Source of the DNA: Darksidea phi
Taxonomy: Eukaryota > Ascomycota > Dothideomycetes > Pleosporales > Lentitheciaceae
Length of the DNA stretch: 64,000 nucleotides
Direction of reading: 5' to 3'
Assembly (NCBI GenBank): GCA_030770425.1
Contig: JASJFT010000203.1
Span: forward strand, 1-64,000
This document shows, in pieces, positions 1 through 11,561 of this stretch. Made by a program: the position numbers and the translations under genes. Below the pieces are notes generated by a model, which saw nothing but the letters and a program-made list of their open reading frames with translations, was not told the origin of the DNA and did no database searches. Position 1 is the stretch's first letter, and every line of letters starts with the position of its first letter.

Positions 1-657
1 TGCGTTGGAGCTACGGGACAAGCAGTCGCAGCACATCGCAAACATATCGAATCGGATACAAACGTTTGTCGAGGAGGAGCTATCAAAGATAGACTCAGTA
101 CGAGGGACGGAAAGTGGTCGACACCGCATGAGCTTTCGGTCACGGATGCTGTACACAGGGTCTCGGGTCCTGTACGCCCTCCTACCCCACACAAGCAGGT
201 TCTCCACCACACAAGCACCCAGGATCTCGTCGCTATTCATTTCGATCTTTCCGAGCCTTTGAAGTCCTTGACAACCACAAATGTCTCACGCCAAGCCCGC
301 AGGGGCAGCCTTACCAGGTGCTCAATCCAGCTGCCCCGGTAGAGCCGTATGGATCCGGCATCAAGGATGTAGAGGTTAATGTCGAATACCTACCCTCATC
401 AATATTGGACTTCCGTTTCGGCTCTTTTTGGAATGCTTGGGCCCTTCCTCTTGCTTTTGTCACTTGCGATATCCGTCTGGCTAGACGTGACTTTGAAAGT
501 GCAGTACTCAGTGAATATCGCCAACACGCATGAGGAGTCTGATCCACAAATCCTTCACGATGAAGAGCTCTCACCCTCCCGAACGCCACTTGTTTTCATG
601 ACCACACAAGAACCGAACCGAACCCTAACCTTGACCCAGCTTCGAACAGCAGTATGA
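1..657 (+). pseudogene. 3' end of an unrecognised membrane-protein gene, cut by the window edge and with a frame break
   Basis: I do not recognise the family. Bases 2-95 (frame 2) read as a heptad-like helix containing ISNRIQTFVEEELSKIDS, followed by GTACGAGG, a possible donor. An acceptor (ACAAGCAG) near 200 opens frame 3, which reads as plausible protein with VLNPAAPVEPYGSGIKDVE and VEYLPSSILDFRFGS up to about 425. The reading then moves to frame 1, which gives a clean transmembrane segment (MLGPFLLLLSLAISVWL) and ends at 657. The switch falls on a run of five T at 425-429, where one base fewer would join the two frames. This is either a sequencing or assembly error or a real lesion. The gene starts left of the window. 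The call rests on coding-like composition and the membrane helix, not on homology. Confidence 0.3.
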
Positions 658-2217
658 CAAAAGACGTAGAGTGGCCTTTGGTGAACGAATTCTCGGACCA
701 TTCTATGCTGCGCCACCTTGGCGCAAGGCTCGACTGTATATATACAAGGACTGGCGATCTCCGGCGACACGGCTGCAATAGACCCCAAATCTTGTCAAAG
801 ACGGCCGTCGACGTGCTCAACCTTGGCTCGATTGTGCTCGGTCTTGACTCGATTGCGCTCAACCTTTGCCCGATAGTATCCCGCTTCGTCAGAACGGGGA
901 AAAATGTGGACGCTCCCCGGTGGACGGGGTTCATGACGCACCCCTCCATATTTTGCAGCCATAGTTGGGGACAATCATAGAAAAGTCTACTCCTTGATGT
1001 CCCGCCTACGGTACCGTTTCATTAGGACCTACAACCTGGTATACGAACGACAATGAGCACTCTTGGCTACGTCGATCACTCCTGACAGCAATTTCCATTA
1101 CTATTCCTTGGTGTCACCCGCAGTGATCGTTACGTGGAGCTGGAAGTTCCACCCCCGCTACCCGCCTATGGTAACACCTTTCAAAGCAAGGGAGTACTAT
1201 TAAGAGATGGAAAGGGGATATAAACATATGCAGGATATTTTTCTGGGGATCGAATGTGATACACAATGGATGGCTGGATGATTTCGTGTGCGGGTTGGAC
1301 GTCTGCATAAGGCGCTGCGTTTTATATCTTATTCAGACTATCCTTGGCATCGCAAAAGTAGACATTGGCGGGCTGTATATACGAAATAGTAATTGTTTCC
1401 TGGCTAACCATGACAACTCATCCGTACCCATCCATAATGAAACACCTCCCTTCAATCCACGGTTCCACTCCAAATCCCGGCATGCCTCGCTCCCATTCAT
1501 CATGAATACAAAACCTATAGTATCCTTACCATGCACAGTGCGGATCCAATCCCTCCCCCTTTCCTAGTACCGTCACCCACTGACGTCAGCACTATAAGCT
1601 CCCCACTAACACTGCTGCACACCTCACACTATCTTAGGAACACAAAGAACAAGTACAAGTAACGCAGACGGTAAGTTGTACATGACAAGCAGCAAATTGA
1701 GGTTCGATATCGCATCGAACCTTCCAAATATCCAATTCTTGGATCGCATCCGAATATGGCAGATATCGCCCTAACATGCCATTAAGGCTAGCAATTGTAG
1801 CGACAACTACAAATTAGCGCCTAAAGATGTAATCTTAGTATTGTAGTCTAGTTTAGTAAGTAATTACGTATTTAATAATGAACTTTTACTTAATAGTGAG
1901 TACGCAATAATATATGTTCAACAATAGAAGGGTTTGCTGCAAGAGCTTGTCATCGAGTCAACATCACTACGATTCTGTAAGTATGGTTCCCTAAGATTTT
2001 ACTCGACTAGCGACTGTTAGACTACCAGCCTTGATTGATTGATTGATTGATTGATTGATGGATGTATGTATTCATGTATTGATTAAGAGATTGACTGAAT
2101 TTTTTTTTCGGTGCCATTGGACGTTACGCCTCATACTGTGTTCCTGTATGGGTTGATGCCGTGAGTTGATGGATGCCTATGGTATCAATTGCGCGTGGAT
2201 GAAGATGCACATTCTTA
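658..2217. other. intergenic region with a TTGA microsatellite
   Basis: I see no convincing gene here. Composition becomes AT-rich from about 1680 to 2110. A (TTGA)n run lies at 2031-2059, and a T-run follows at about 2101. The short open frames lack family resemblance. Confidence 0.5.
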
Positions 2218-3135
2218 TTAGACCACAGGCCCCATCGTGCCTTGCATAACACGCCATCCTAGGCTTAAGTCGCCATCGCCGTCATTGCGCTGCGCAGGAG
2301 CAGGACTAGACCGTCCACTGCGGGGAGTCTCGACGTCTCCCACACTTCTCGAGGTATCCGAACCACTAGCTGCGTTGGCAGCCCTATAGCGAAATGGGAT
2401 GTAGACTAGCGCAGCACATAGCGTAGCCACCAGCGGACCGAACATCAAAATCCCTTTTGTCGCTTCCTCGGTTGTATCTGCAGCTCCTGCAAAACCAAAG
2501 ACGAAGTGTGCCGCTAGGAGGAGGCTGCAGAAGAGGTATATTGGCCGGTTGTCCCTGAGGCTCAGATATGAGGATCGAAGAAACGCGCCATATGTCACAG
2601 CCCAGAGAAGCCGGACCAGCCACCGAAGCGCGTTATAGTCCTCCTCTATCGGCAGTGATGTAAGAGAAAGTCCGGATGATCCAGAAATAACTCCGGTAAT
2701 GCCGCGTACGCTTCCTGGCCAATTGGAACCATTCGGTAGCGCAGTCGCGCATGGCAAACATACTGCTAGCCCTCCGAGTGGGAGCCATACACTTTTAGGT
2801 ATACGGAGACCACGTGTCTTCGCATCCCGCTCGGAGGGCATATATTTTATGCTGGGAATCGCATATGAAGACATTGCCGGGCTGTGTTTCCTGCTCCCAC
2901 ACCCGTGGATTTTCTTGTCATATTCGTCCCTAAGCTCTTGGAGATGAGGCCTTCCATTCTGGAGAAACCGTGGGTACCCATCAAGCTCTGCAGTCTGAGG
3001 AGTGCGGAGGGAAGTAACAATAAAGAATCGATGGTGCTCAGATGGCAGTAAATTAATTAGATGGTTTGGGCATTGTGCAGTGTGCTCAGGGTAGTGAACC
3101 GGAACGGAGCCGGCTTGCTGCGCCGGTGTTGGCAT
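2218..3135 (-). CDS. hypothetical four-helix membrane protein
   Basis: A single-exon 305-residue reading frame that I do not recognise. The first 110 residues are soluble and polar. Four hydrophobic segments follow, at about residues 116-134, 168-186, 199-219 and 228-247. The C-terminal tail is Ser/Gly/Asp-rich (about 255-305) and probably cytosolic. The start at 3135 is the first ATG after upstream stops. The regular spacing of helices and the absence of internal stops support a real gene, probably a small integral membrane protein. A transposon relic starts about 390 bases upstream of the start codon, so that insertion may lie in its promoter. An N-terminal extension through an upstream exon cannot be excluded. 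Confidence 0.55.
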   Translation of the reverse strand: MPTPAQQAGSVPVHYPEHTAQCPNHLINLLPSEHHRFFIVTSLRTPQTAELDGYPRFLQNGRPHLQELRDEYDKKIHGCGSRKHSPAMSSYAIPSIKYMPSERDAKTRGLRIPKSVWLPLGGLAVCLPCATALPNGSNWPGSVRGITGVISGSSGLSLTSLPIEEDYNALRWLVRLLWAVTYGAFLRSSYLSLRDNRPIYLFCSLLLAAHFVFGFAGAADTTEEATKGILMFGPLVATLCAALVYIPFRYRAANAASGSDTSRSVGDVETPRSGRSSPAPAQRNDGDGDLSLGWRVMQGTMGPVV

Positions 3136-3522
3136 TTTCGCGAGGTCGATGAGGGATGAAGGCGGCGGTGGTCTGATTGCAGAATGCCCGTCGTAAGCCT
3201 GCTGTGAATGGGGATGCTCAGGAACTTCTGGATTTGGAAGAGGAGGTCTAGTGTACGAATCGAGATGGTCCGTTGTGCTGTTCCTAAGTCGCTTGTGATG
3301 CAGAACATTCGGATCATATTTGGATTCACTTCCCGACGTTTCTGTTTAGAAGTATTCGCTGGTGTCATATTACCGGGAACTCCGCGAAGAGAGGCCAATC
3401 GAGAAGTTGTGGCGACTGCATGTCGCCGCCGAACCAATCGATGGCAATGTTGATTTACTTTTTGGAGTGGCCATGTTATTCTCATGCAGGGTCCAAACGG
3501 ATGAGAAAGACTTTTTGGTATA

Positions 3523-4147
3523 ACGTGTTTCATAGGCGAGCTGCGCATACAAGCGAGCTGCGCACCCCAAAATTGTGAGGCACGTGTAGGCAGGCAGGCA
3601 CAGAAACGCTGAGGCAGCAAAAGGGTTGTATTCGGATGGAGATGAGACGAATCCTTAAGGAGACGTAATGGTAGGACGTAGGACTATATAGGGTCCGGCA
3701 CGTGACCGTAGCCGGGCCGATGATGATCCGGGAGTCCTCCGGCAGAAGCAGGCGTGACAAAAATACACCTAAAAATCGAAAATCTACACCTTTATATCTC
3801 TACAACAACCTATTAATAATCTTTTAGATTATAATAGAATATAGATAGTATCTAGATAAAGAGGATATTAAATTCCTAAAAGCTAAAAATTAATAGTACG
3901 TAAGATATTAAAGAAAAGGTAAAATTTCTTATATTTGGGGGCTAAAATAAGGCTATCTTAAGGAATATAAATTTTTAGCTTTTAGGAATTTAATATCCTC
4001 TTTATCTAGATACTATCTATATTCTGTTAAAATCTAAAAGATTATTAATAGGTTGTTGTAGAGATATAAAGGTGTAGATTTTCGATTTTTAGGTGTATTT
4101 TGGGGTGCGCAGCTCGCTTGTATACGCAGCTCGCTTATGAAACACGT
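3523..4147. mobile_element. palindromic MITE flanked by TA (Tc1/mariner/pogo-like)
   Basis: A long inverted repeat. The outer ends read ACGTGTTTCATA inward and are flanked on both sides by TA (3521-3522 and 4148-4149), as expected for Tc1/mariner/pogo elements. The right arm (3970-4147) is 178 bases. The left arm is 178 bases as well once a 186-base insertion and its 5-base duplication are removed (3523-3573 plus 3765-3891). The loop, 3892-3969, is AT-rich. Each end holds two copies of GCGAGCTGCG-type sequence, which resembles transposase-binding repeats. There is no transposase frame, so this is a non-autonomous element of about 434 bases. The arms differ by only a few substitutions, mostly transitions. 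Confidence 0.8.
3574..3759. mobile_element. solo-LTR-like insertion nested in the MITE left arm
   Basis: A 186-base segment present in only one arm of the palindrome. It begins TGTGAGG and ends GTGACA, giving the TG..CA (TGT..ACA) ends of retrotransposon LTRs. It is flanked by AAAAT at 3569-3573 and 3760-3764, a 5-base direct repeat typical of Ty1/copia and Ty3/gypsy integration. It holds a TATA-like CTATATAG near 3684. There is no internal coding region or second LTR, so it fits a solo LTR or a small TRIM-type relic. The uninterrupted right arm serves as the empty-site control. The retroelement family is not identified. Confidence 0.65.
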
Positions 4148-4507
4148 TAGACAGCCCGATTGGGCTGCATCATGCAGGTGTGTACGATCATCCTGCGGGC
4201 CGCCACCACCATTTTCTTGAACTCTCCTCCACTTCCTCCGCGCTTCGGCATTGCGGAGGTAGAACTCCTTCGACACTTCGACCTTGCTGGAGCGTTTCAC
4301 TTCATTGGAGTAGTCGGGAAATTGATTGAATGGCCATTTCACCTCTAGCCCAGACGCCTCGATGAGATTAGAGAATCTTTTGAAGACATCATTCAGAGAG
4401 GGCGACATCTTCTCCCCTTGCTTCTGCGGTTCCTCTTCGGTGCCAGAGGCAGCGGTTGTGAGAGCCGACTTGGCAGCGAATTCCATCTCGAGCCTCCGAG
4501 TCGCCAT
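4034..4507 (-). pseudogene. small ORF interrupted by the MITE
   Basis: A 157-residue frame starting at 4507 (MATRRLEMEF). The first 119 or so residues are charged and look coding (for example VFKRFSNLIEASGLEVKWPF). After position 4149 the frame continues through the MITE terminal repeat, so the last 38 or so residues are transposon-derived. The host gene was therefore either truncated by the insertion or ends in transposon sequence. The family is not recognised, and a spurious ORF is possible. Confidence 0.3.
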
Positions 4508-5739
4508 AGGAGTGTTGGAGGGCTTTCACAATTTGGTTTTGAAGAATGGTCCTGTACTTCGATTGAAGTTTTGGTGGGGTGGAATGTGCGAGGTGGGAAC
4601 GAACATTGGGTTCATGGGGGAACTATGGCGCTATAGACGCCCGTCATTGGGGCTGAGGCACAAGGCGGAGCCAGGTAGTTTGCACAAGACAGGGATACGA
4701 CAAGTATGCCGAATGATGTGATGAGCAAAGCAGAGCCGCTTCGCTTACTAGCCTAATTAAAGGTCAGCTGATACCTGAATCAGCTACATGCATGGCACAG
4801 CGCTAAGGTTAGGATCTTTACCGTTGCTCCCCGTTGTGAGTTTAGTGTCCTGCACGGGACTAAACCTGCTCTGGAACTGCTGTGGTTGTGAGAGGTATCA
4901 CTCGAGCGAAGGTGTAGAGTATGGTAGCATGGTTCGAATGTTTTATTAGAGGCTTATCTTCTCCTTCTTGTTGAGCAAAGTTTATGGTCAACAAGAAGGA
5001 GAAGATGGCAGCAAGCAACAAAATATAAACACTGTAGCACAGTTGTTTATCTTCCAAGCATATCCAATGATTTCAGTACTATTCGGAAAGACAGTTTCGT
5101 CTAAAATCCATAGATCAGAGGTTGATTGCCAAATTGACTAAAGATGTTACACGGAAGTACTACTGCTATTTACAAAGGAAAATGTTCATCTGACTTGCCC
5201 GGGAATTTTATTTGTTCTTTATTTGAAGCTTTACACTAGGAAGAGCATGAGAATATGGAGCAATAGGTTTGAATATTACTCTCATCGTTCTTAAGAAGGT
5301 GATGCAGATATCGTACAGGGGCTTTTTTTTCGGGAGCAAAACTGCATTGCGATTGCGCAACTATGCTATTATAGTAATGATATCTAATAATAAGACTCTG
5401 CATATCTGAAGACCAGCACTGATGTCATATTCCTATACGGCACTAGGTTGAGAGCTATATGAGCAAGCTCAGAAGCGATGATAGAGTGAGACGAGATAGT
5501 AAAAGAACATTGTTTTGTTATTATTGGCTTCTATTCTAGTATCGTTCTATATTAAGTTCTACGTAAATTTATCACATAGAAACCTTCTCTCGAAGAACGC
5601 TGGTATAGGTTGCGTAACAACAAAAGAAAAACTCGCTTCGCAAGGCTCTTAGACAAGATAGCAACACATAGCAGCAAAGCGGGACTAATGAATAAACGAC
5701 GGAATCCTAATGTGCAATCGTTACTCGTGTATGTAGAGC
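4508..5739. other. intergenic, AT-rich
   Basis: No gene supported. The sequence becomes AT-rich from about 4900 to 5600. A short imperfect inverted repeat occurs near 4960-5005, where the sense and antisense copies of an AAGGAGAAG-type motif sit about 30 bases apart. This stretch includes the 3' flank of SPB1. Confidence 0.4.
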
Positions 5740-8420
5740 CTATTTCTTCTTCGCTAACCTCTTCGCCGCCCTCGTATCCTTCTTCATTCTACTATCCACC
5801 ATCTTATATTTGCCCTTTGTGCCCTTTGGTCGACCCTTGATGCCGTTGTTTCCCCCTCGGGCGACCACCACTTGGACCTTTTGCTTTGGCTTCTTTTTCG
5901 CTGCCCGACTCATCAACCGCGCAATACTCTGTGCCTTCTCCTTCTCTGTCAGACCTTCCTCATCCGCCAATAAAGCACTCTTCTTCTTCAGCTTCTCCAA
6001 CCGCTGTGCGGCCTTGAACTTCTTGCGTGCCTTTGCCTCTCTAACTTTCTTGATCGGACGTGCGTTCAGGGCACGCAGTTTCTCTTTGATAGCGGCGGCT
6101 GCGGCGGCGGTTTTGGGACGTTGAAGCTGGGAGTGTTTGTTTTCGTCGTCAAGGAACCAGTCTGGAAGGCCCTCGACGTCGCGGAGCGAATAGCGGTTGA
6201 AGCTGTCATCAACCAGGTCGGCTTTGGTCTTTTTGCCGGTGGCTAGTTGGTGTGCGAGGGTCATGGCTTCGGCGGTGATGATGTCAATGTCTGGGCGGCC
6301 GTTGCGCATCGGCATATTGTCTTGTTCCCATTGGGTTTCATCGCGCTTGACTTCTTCGATGCCGCCCTCATCTTCTGATGAGTCGTCTGCGTTTTGTTGA
6401 GGCGGCGGTGGAACCTTTGCTTTTTGGATGGGGGCTTGCTGTGCGGGTTTTGGAGCTGGTGCCACCTCCTCGATATCATCTATGTCGATGCCGCTGTCTT
6501 CGTTGTCCGCTTCTTCCTCTTCCAATTCCTCCAAGCCGTCAATGCCCTTGAAAATGTCCTGGTCAAAAAATCTTGCTGCTCGTTTGGTAAGACCATTCTT
6601 TGTGCTGCCATCCCGGTCGAGATCGGTGATAAGCTTCTGGGGTGCCTCTTCATCATCGTCGCTGAAGTCGCTATCCTCATCTTGCACCAGTTCTTCCTCG
6701 CTGCTCTCTTCCTTGTTTGAATCAGAGAAACCATGCCACTCCCCATCTTCGTCTTCTTTCCTGGCTCGTTTCGCGCGGTATTTGGCGTCTCGAGCAGACT
6801 TCTGTTCGACATACTCGCCGTACATGGCATCCAACTCCCGTTCGAGTTGGTCTTCTTCATCGTCAGTAATCTCTTCCTCTTCTTCGGAATCGACCTTCTC
6901 TCGTTCGACGACAGTTGCCATCTTGCCTCTCGCTATCTTCGGTAGTGCCCCAGCCTTATCGATCTGCTTGAGCGCAAACATTGAGTCATCTCCGTGTGGG
7001 CCGGCTTGCTCCATGCCAATCTCAAACGGAGTCGTCATGTTCATTTGCAACCGCACGATCTCTTTTTGTTTGCGCTCGTTCTCTTGTCGGCGCTGCTTCT
7101 TCTTCTTTCTAGAGTCTTGATCTTTCAGTCGTTCCATCTCCTTCTGGATCTCCAACTCCTCGTCCATAGACTCTACCTCGGCGACCTCTTCTCCCTCCTC
7201 TGCCTTCTTGGCCTTCTTCTTTGTAGAGAAGCCAAAGACCTCTCGTACCTTTAGTCGCCATCGTAGAAGCCTCTTAAAATCGGCCCTACCTAGAACCTTC
7301 AAATCTGCGCAGCAATTTCTAACTTCAATGGTCGTCTCCGGTAGCTTGTCTATGGTCGCAATAGCCACATCGCCATTAGGCGCTTGCTCGAAGCTCAGCT
7401 TGTTAAGGCTTCCAAGCATGGCGATTGGGTCCGTAGTCTGTATGAACTCGCTAACGGGAGCTTCTTTAAACTGGGTCCAATCGCCTTCTTCGTATCCATC
7501 TCGCTTTCTCTTTTTGAGCTCGGGTTTAAACACCTTCGCTTCATTGTTGGGCGTGGGATCAGCAAGCTCCGCAAAGACGCTCTTCGCATCAAGGAAGCGG
7601 GGATCGATATGGCGTGGGGCTTTGTAACCGCGACAGACGACGAAAATTTCGGCAGAAACGTTACGAGAAGACGGCGGCTTCGTAGCCTCAACTTTGGTGA
7701 ACAGTTGTTGGAAGACCCAGAGCAGCGCGTTGTAGTCCTTAGAGCGGAAGACTTTCGTCACGAAGGTTCCACCCTCAACCAAAAATTCGGTGGCTAGTTT
7801 CATCGATTGGAGCACCAATTCGGCCTGTGTGAAGGCATCCTGTACCCAAGCCGTACCAACATTGGGCGCTCCGTCATGGAGTACTGTATCCGCTTTCCAT
7901 GTCTTCAAGTGTTGTCGAATCGTCGCACGGCACTTGTCGGTCGTGATATCACTCTGGAAGGTGATGCAGCGGGGAATGGCCTTGATGGGGGCAAGGTCCA
8001 CGCCGATAATCAAGGCATTCGGAGGCATAACCTCGGAGGCCACTTGGCACCATGACTGAGTGTGTGAGCGTAGTTCTACTCATTTGTAGAGAAAACACTT
8101 ACTCCTGGTGCGGCGCAAAGATCGATGAGAACCTACAAAGACGGAAAATTAGCATGTTTTAAAAGTAGTCATGATTACATCAAGATGGCCATACTTTGCT
8201 CTTCTCCAAGAAGTTGAACTTCTTATTAAGCTGGATCAGCTTGAATGCTGCACGAGCACGGTAGCCCTTCTCCTTCGCAAGCTTGTACCTGCATTCGGTG
8301 TGTCAGTGGCGGTGGAGAAACGATGGGATACAGGCCCAAAAGCTTGTAGTTTTGCTAGAAGATAGAAGATGCGCACCATTTGTCGAGACGGCCCTTGCCG
8401 TGCTTCTTTTGGATCGCCAT
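5740..8420 (-). CDS. SPB1: AdoMet-dependent 27S pre-rRNA methyltransferase Spb1
   Basis: Nucleolar FtsJ/RrmJ-type 2'-O-ribose methyltransferase of the pre-60S ribosome; in yeast it modifies the 25S A-loop guanosine. Four exons were read: 8377-8420, 8195-8288, 8103-8132 and 5740-8055, giving 827 residues. The spliced N-terminus starts [15 protein letters not shown], as in the family. The AdoMet loop (LCAAPGSWCQVA) spans exons 3 and 4. The FtsJ catalytic tetrad reads K31, D117 (HDGAPN), K157 (VTKVF) and E192. Acidic and Lys-rich stretches fill the middle, and the basic Spb1 C-terminal domain closes the protein ([16 protein letters not shown]). Length fits the family (about 800-850). It is divergent from the hydrolase-like gene starting at 8716. 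Confidence 0.95.
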
Positions 8421-8715
8421 TGCTGCGGGGCAGGAGGGAGGTGCAGTACCCTCACAGCAATTCACGATAAATTTTTAGTGCATTGGGTCCCCGCGGCGGT
8501 GACGGGCGGCAGAAGTGTAGCGTGGCGCGTGGCGCGTGGCTGATAAGAGAGGGCGCGCTAGCTGACAGGCCGCTGCGTGCGTCATGGATCAACGTGCCCG
8601 ATCCACCGCCAGACTGAAGGTGAATGCTCCACGTACACGCCCTTGACTTGCCTACTGATAACGTCACCTGCAGAGGCCCTTCAGGCTGCCCGAGCGCCTG
8701 AGTTCGCATGCGGGA
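8421..8715. promoter_or_regulatory. shared promoter between SPB1 and the YML020W-like gene
   Basis: Only 295 bases separate the two divergent start codons, so both 5' UTRs and promoters must share it. The interval is GC-rich, including CG-dense sequence at 8490-8580. I see no clear TATA box, as is usual for housekeeping genes. Confidence 0.5.
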
Positions 8716-11561
8716 ATGAGCCCACGCAAGAAGTCGAAGCCGAATCCTGAGGCAGTCGTTAACAGCGCGGACCCCCAAGCCCCCGCCGAAGTCAATCCGT
8801 CTACGCCCTCTCGGGACGCGCCAGGAGACAGCGAAGCACAACAGAATGCACCCTCTGCCCCGTCGTTAGCAGAGTCTTCGTCCACTCTAGACGTACCGTC
8901 TACTCCAACCGCTCCTACCGAACAAAAGCTGCAAAAGAGGCCTAGTCGAAAGTGGCTTGGTGGAGGGGGAAGCTGGCGGTCAAAGGCATCAGCGACAGTC
9001 AAGACAGCAAAAGAGAGCGTTGGGATCAGTGTCAGTGGAGGTGCGACTTCGGAAGTGCCCAGTGAGGGTGCCAATAACTCCAAAGATCAATCGCCAGCTA
9101 AGTTCTTGACAAAGCGCAAGTCAAGCAAAGGCAACGCGATACCAGCCTCCATGACGAAGCTCAACGTTTCTTCGGATGGCGCCATAGATAAGATAGAGGA
9201 TGCTAAACCAGAAGAAGCACCACAGGAGCCACCGACACCGCAGATTGACGAGCCGCCTTTACCACCGGACCCATCGAAGGCCAAAGAGACTGATGATGGG
9301 GCTGCCACGTGGGGCTGGAGGAGTTGGTGGTCACGACCAGATGGATATTCGGAACACTCGAAGGCAAAAGACAGCGCGCAGAACATAGAAGATGCTCAGA
9401 AAACACCTCTACCTGGAGCCACGCCTGTAGAAGAGCCAGATATTGCTTCAAAAGAACTTGGAGTCGGTGAAGCTGTGGAGCACACACCGCAGAATCAAGA
9501 CACGGAGATGGAAGATGCCCCCGCAGAGGTTGCGCAGAATCAGGACATCAAAATGAAGGATGCGCCTCAGATCAATGAGGCAGCACCAAGGAACGCATCT
9601 TCTGCGTCTTGGTTCTGGTCGTGGAGCAGAACCCAGAATAGGCATACCAATCCGCCATCCGTGCGGCCTCCAACAAGCGACGAGGCTGCTCCAAAATCGG
9701 ATCCACCGGTAGGTCCAACGTCAGACGTTCAACCAGCACAGCAACCCGAAATTGCCGTAGAGCCGCCCGCGGAGAATATTGTTAGTGAACCCCCCTCCAA
9801 AGGCGCACCAAAGTCTTCCGGCTGGGGCTTCTGGTATCGAGAAAAACCCCAAGCAGACAGCAAGACAGATGAGGGGGCGCATAAGCATGTTGGTGAAGTG
9901 GCGGTTTCCGACACGCCTTCTCAATCTCGTCCAGAGCCAGCACAGTTCAATGAACAAGAGCAACCGAAATGCAATGTCCCAAAAGAGCCGCCGCCACCAC
10001 CAGCAGAGGAACCTGTCACAAAAAAGTCGTTTCGCTCACTACGAGGGCGTCCAAAATCCAAATCTACTCGTAAGGATACCCCGACTGACACCCCAACTTC
10101 CAGCAAGACTGTCACACCGTCAAAGACTTCTCCTGCTCCATCTCCCACCCGTCCAGAGACAGCTCCAGCAACTCAACCCGCGCCGAAATCTGCTACCTGC
10201 CCCAAGATTGAACCACCGAACATTATTCTTCCCGAATTCCAGCACACATATCGAATGGTACAACAACCATCATTCTGGCAGCAGATCCGTCATTACTTCC
10301 TCGGTGAAGAATCAGCAATGCCTCATCTCCACATTAACCCGGCACCGCCCCGCATAAAGAAGGCTGTGGCTATCGGTGTGCATGGTTATTTCCCGGCACC
10401 CATATTCCAGAAAGTGATAGGACAGCCAAAAGGTACATCTATACGCTTTGCCAATGCCGCTGCGGCAGCTATAAATGATTGGTGTGAAGGGAAAGGATAT
10501 ACACCAGAAATTGAGCAGATTGCGCTAGAAGGTGAAGGCTTCATAGCGGATAGGGTGAAGACACTATGGAAGCTTTTGCTGAACTGGATTGAGCATATCA
10601 AAGCTGCGGACTTCATTTTGGTGGCGTGCCACTCTCAAGGCGTACCTGTGGCCATCATGTTAGTTGCTAAGCTCATTCAGTTCGGCTGCGTCAATGCAAC
10701 CAGGATAGGTATCTGTGCAATGGCAGGCGTAAACATGGGACCGTTTATCGAGTACAAGACCAAGTACTTCGGCCCAACAGCCGCAGAGCTCTTCGAATTC
10801 TCCAACCCCAAGAGCTTAGTTAGTCAGATGTATCTGGCTGGCCTCGACGAAGTCCTCCGCTTTGGTGTGCGAATTCTATACGTGGGCAGCATTGACGACC
10901 AGCTCGTCTCACTAGAAGTACGATGCCCCCACCTTTGCTTAACATGAGCACTTTCTAACGAACACTTTAGTCGTCAACATTCTCCACCCTCTCCCATCCT
11001 TACATCTACCGCGCCGTCTTCGTCGACGGTCGCATCCATGCACCCGACTTCTTAACCCACCTAGTAGGCTTCGCTCTCAAACTACGCAACCTCGGTCTCC
11101 CAGACCACGGCCTCATTCGCGAACTATCTCCCGCGCTAGCAGGCTCGCTCTACGGCGGCGAAGGTCACTCTCGTGTTTACGAAGACCCACGCGTATATGC
11201 ACTCGCCATACAACACGCGCTTGAAACAACATCGCTGCCCGTTCCCCCGACACAGAGTCGTGCTAACGTAGCTGCCTCCTTCGCTGGGATAAACATACCC
11301 ATCCCAGGTGCGAAATTTGACGGGAAGGATGTGTATAAGCTCAGGGTGAAGGATTATCAGGACGTGAGTGCGGGTGCGGGGAACCAGAATCCGTTCTTCC
11401 TGCCCTGGGCTATGAGGGGACTGCTCGAGGAGGAATTTGTGAAGAGGGAGTTGGGGCGGGAAGTTGAAGAGTTGCTAAATATGTTTGAGGAATGGAAGCC
11501 GACTGGAAAGCAGCTAAAAGATGTGAAATTTCGGTTGGAGGGCGTGAGGAGTAAACTATGA
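8716..11561 (+). CDS. YML020W-like alpha/beta-hydrolase-fold protein
   Basis: Two exons, 8716-10917 and 10971-11561 (GTACGA donor, CTTTAG acceptor), give 930 residues. Residues 1 to about 490 are disordered and rich in Pro, Ser and acidic residues, with repeated Trp-containing segments (WGWRSWWSR, SWFWSWSR, GWGFWYREK). The C-terminal half is the conserved domain: VHGYF at about 555-559 resembles a lipase oxyanion loop, and CHSQG at 638-642 puts Ser640 in the nucleophile elbow of an alpha/beta hydrolase. This matches my memory of the uncharacterised yeast YML020W family. Enzyme activity and substrate are unknown. It is convergent with RPA3 downstream. Confidence 0.85.

Noticed and set aside
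6428..7120. A 230-codon Ser-rich plus-strand frame
   Set aside because: It is the antisense shadow of the acidic/Lys-rich middle of SPB1.
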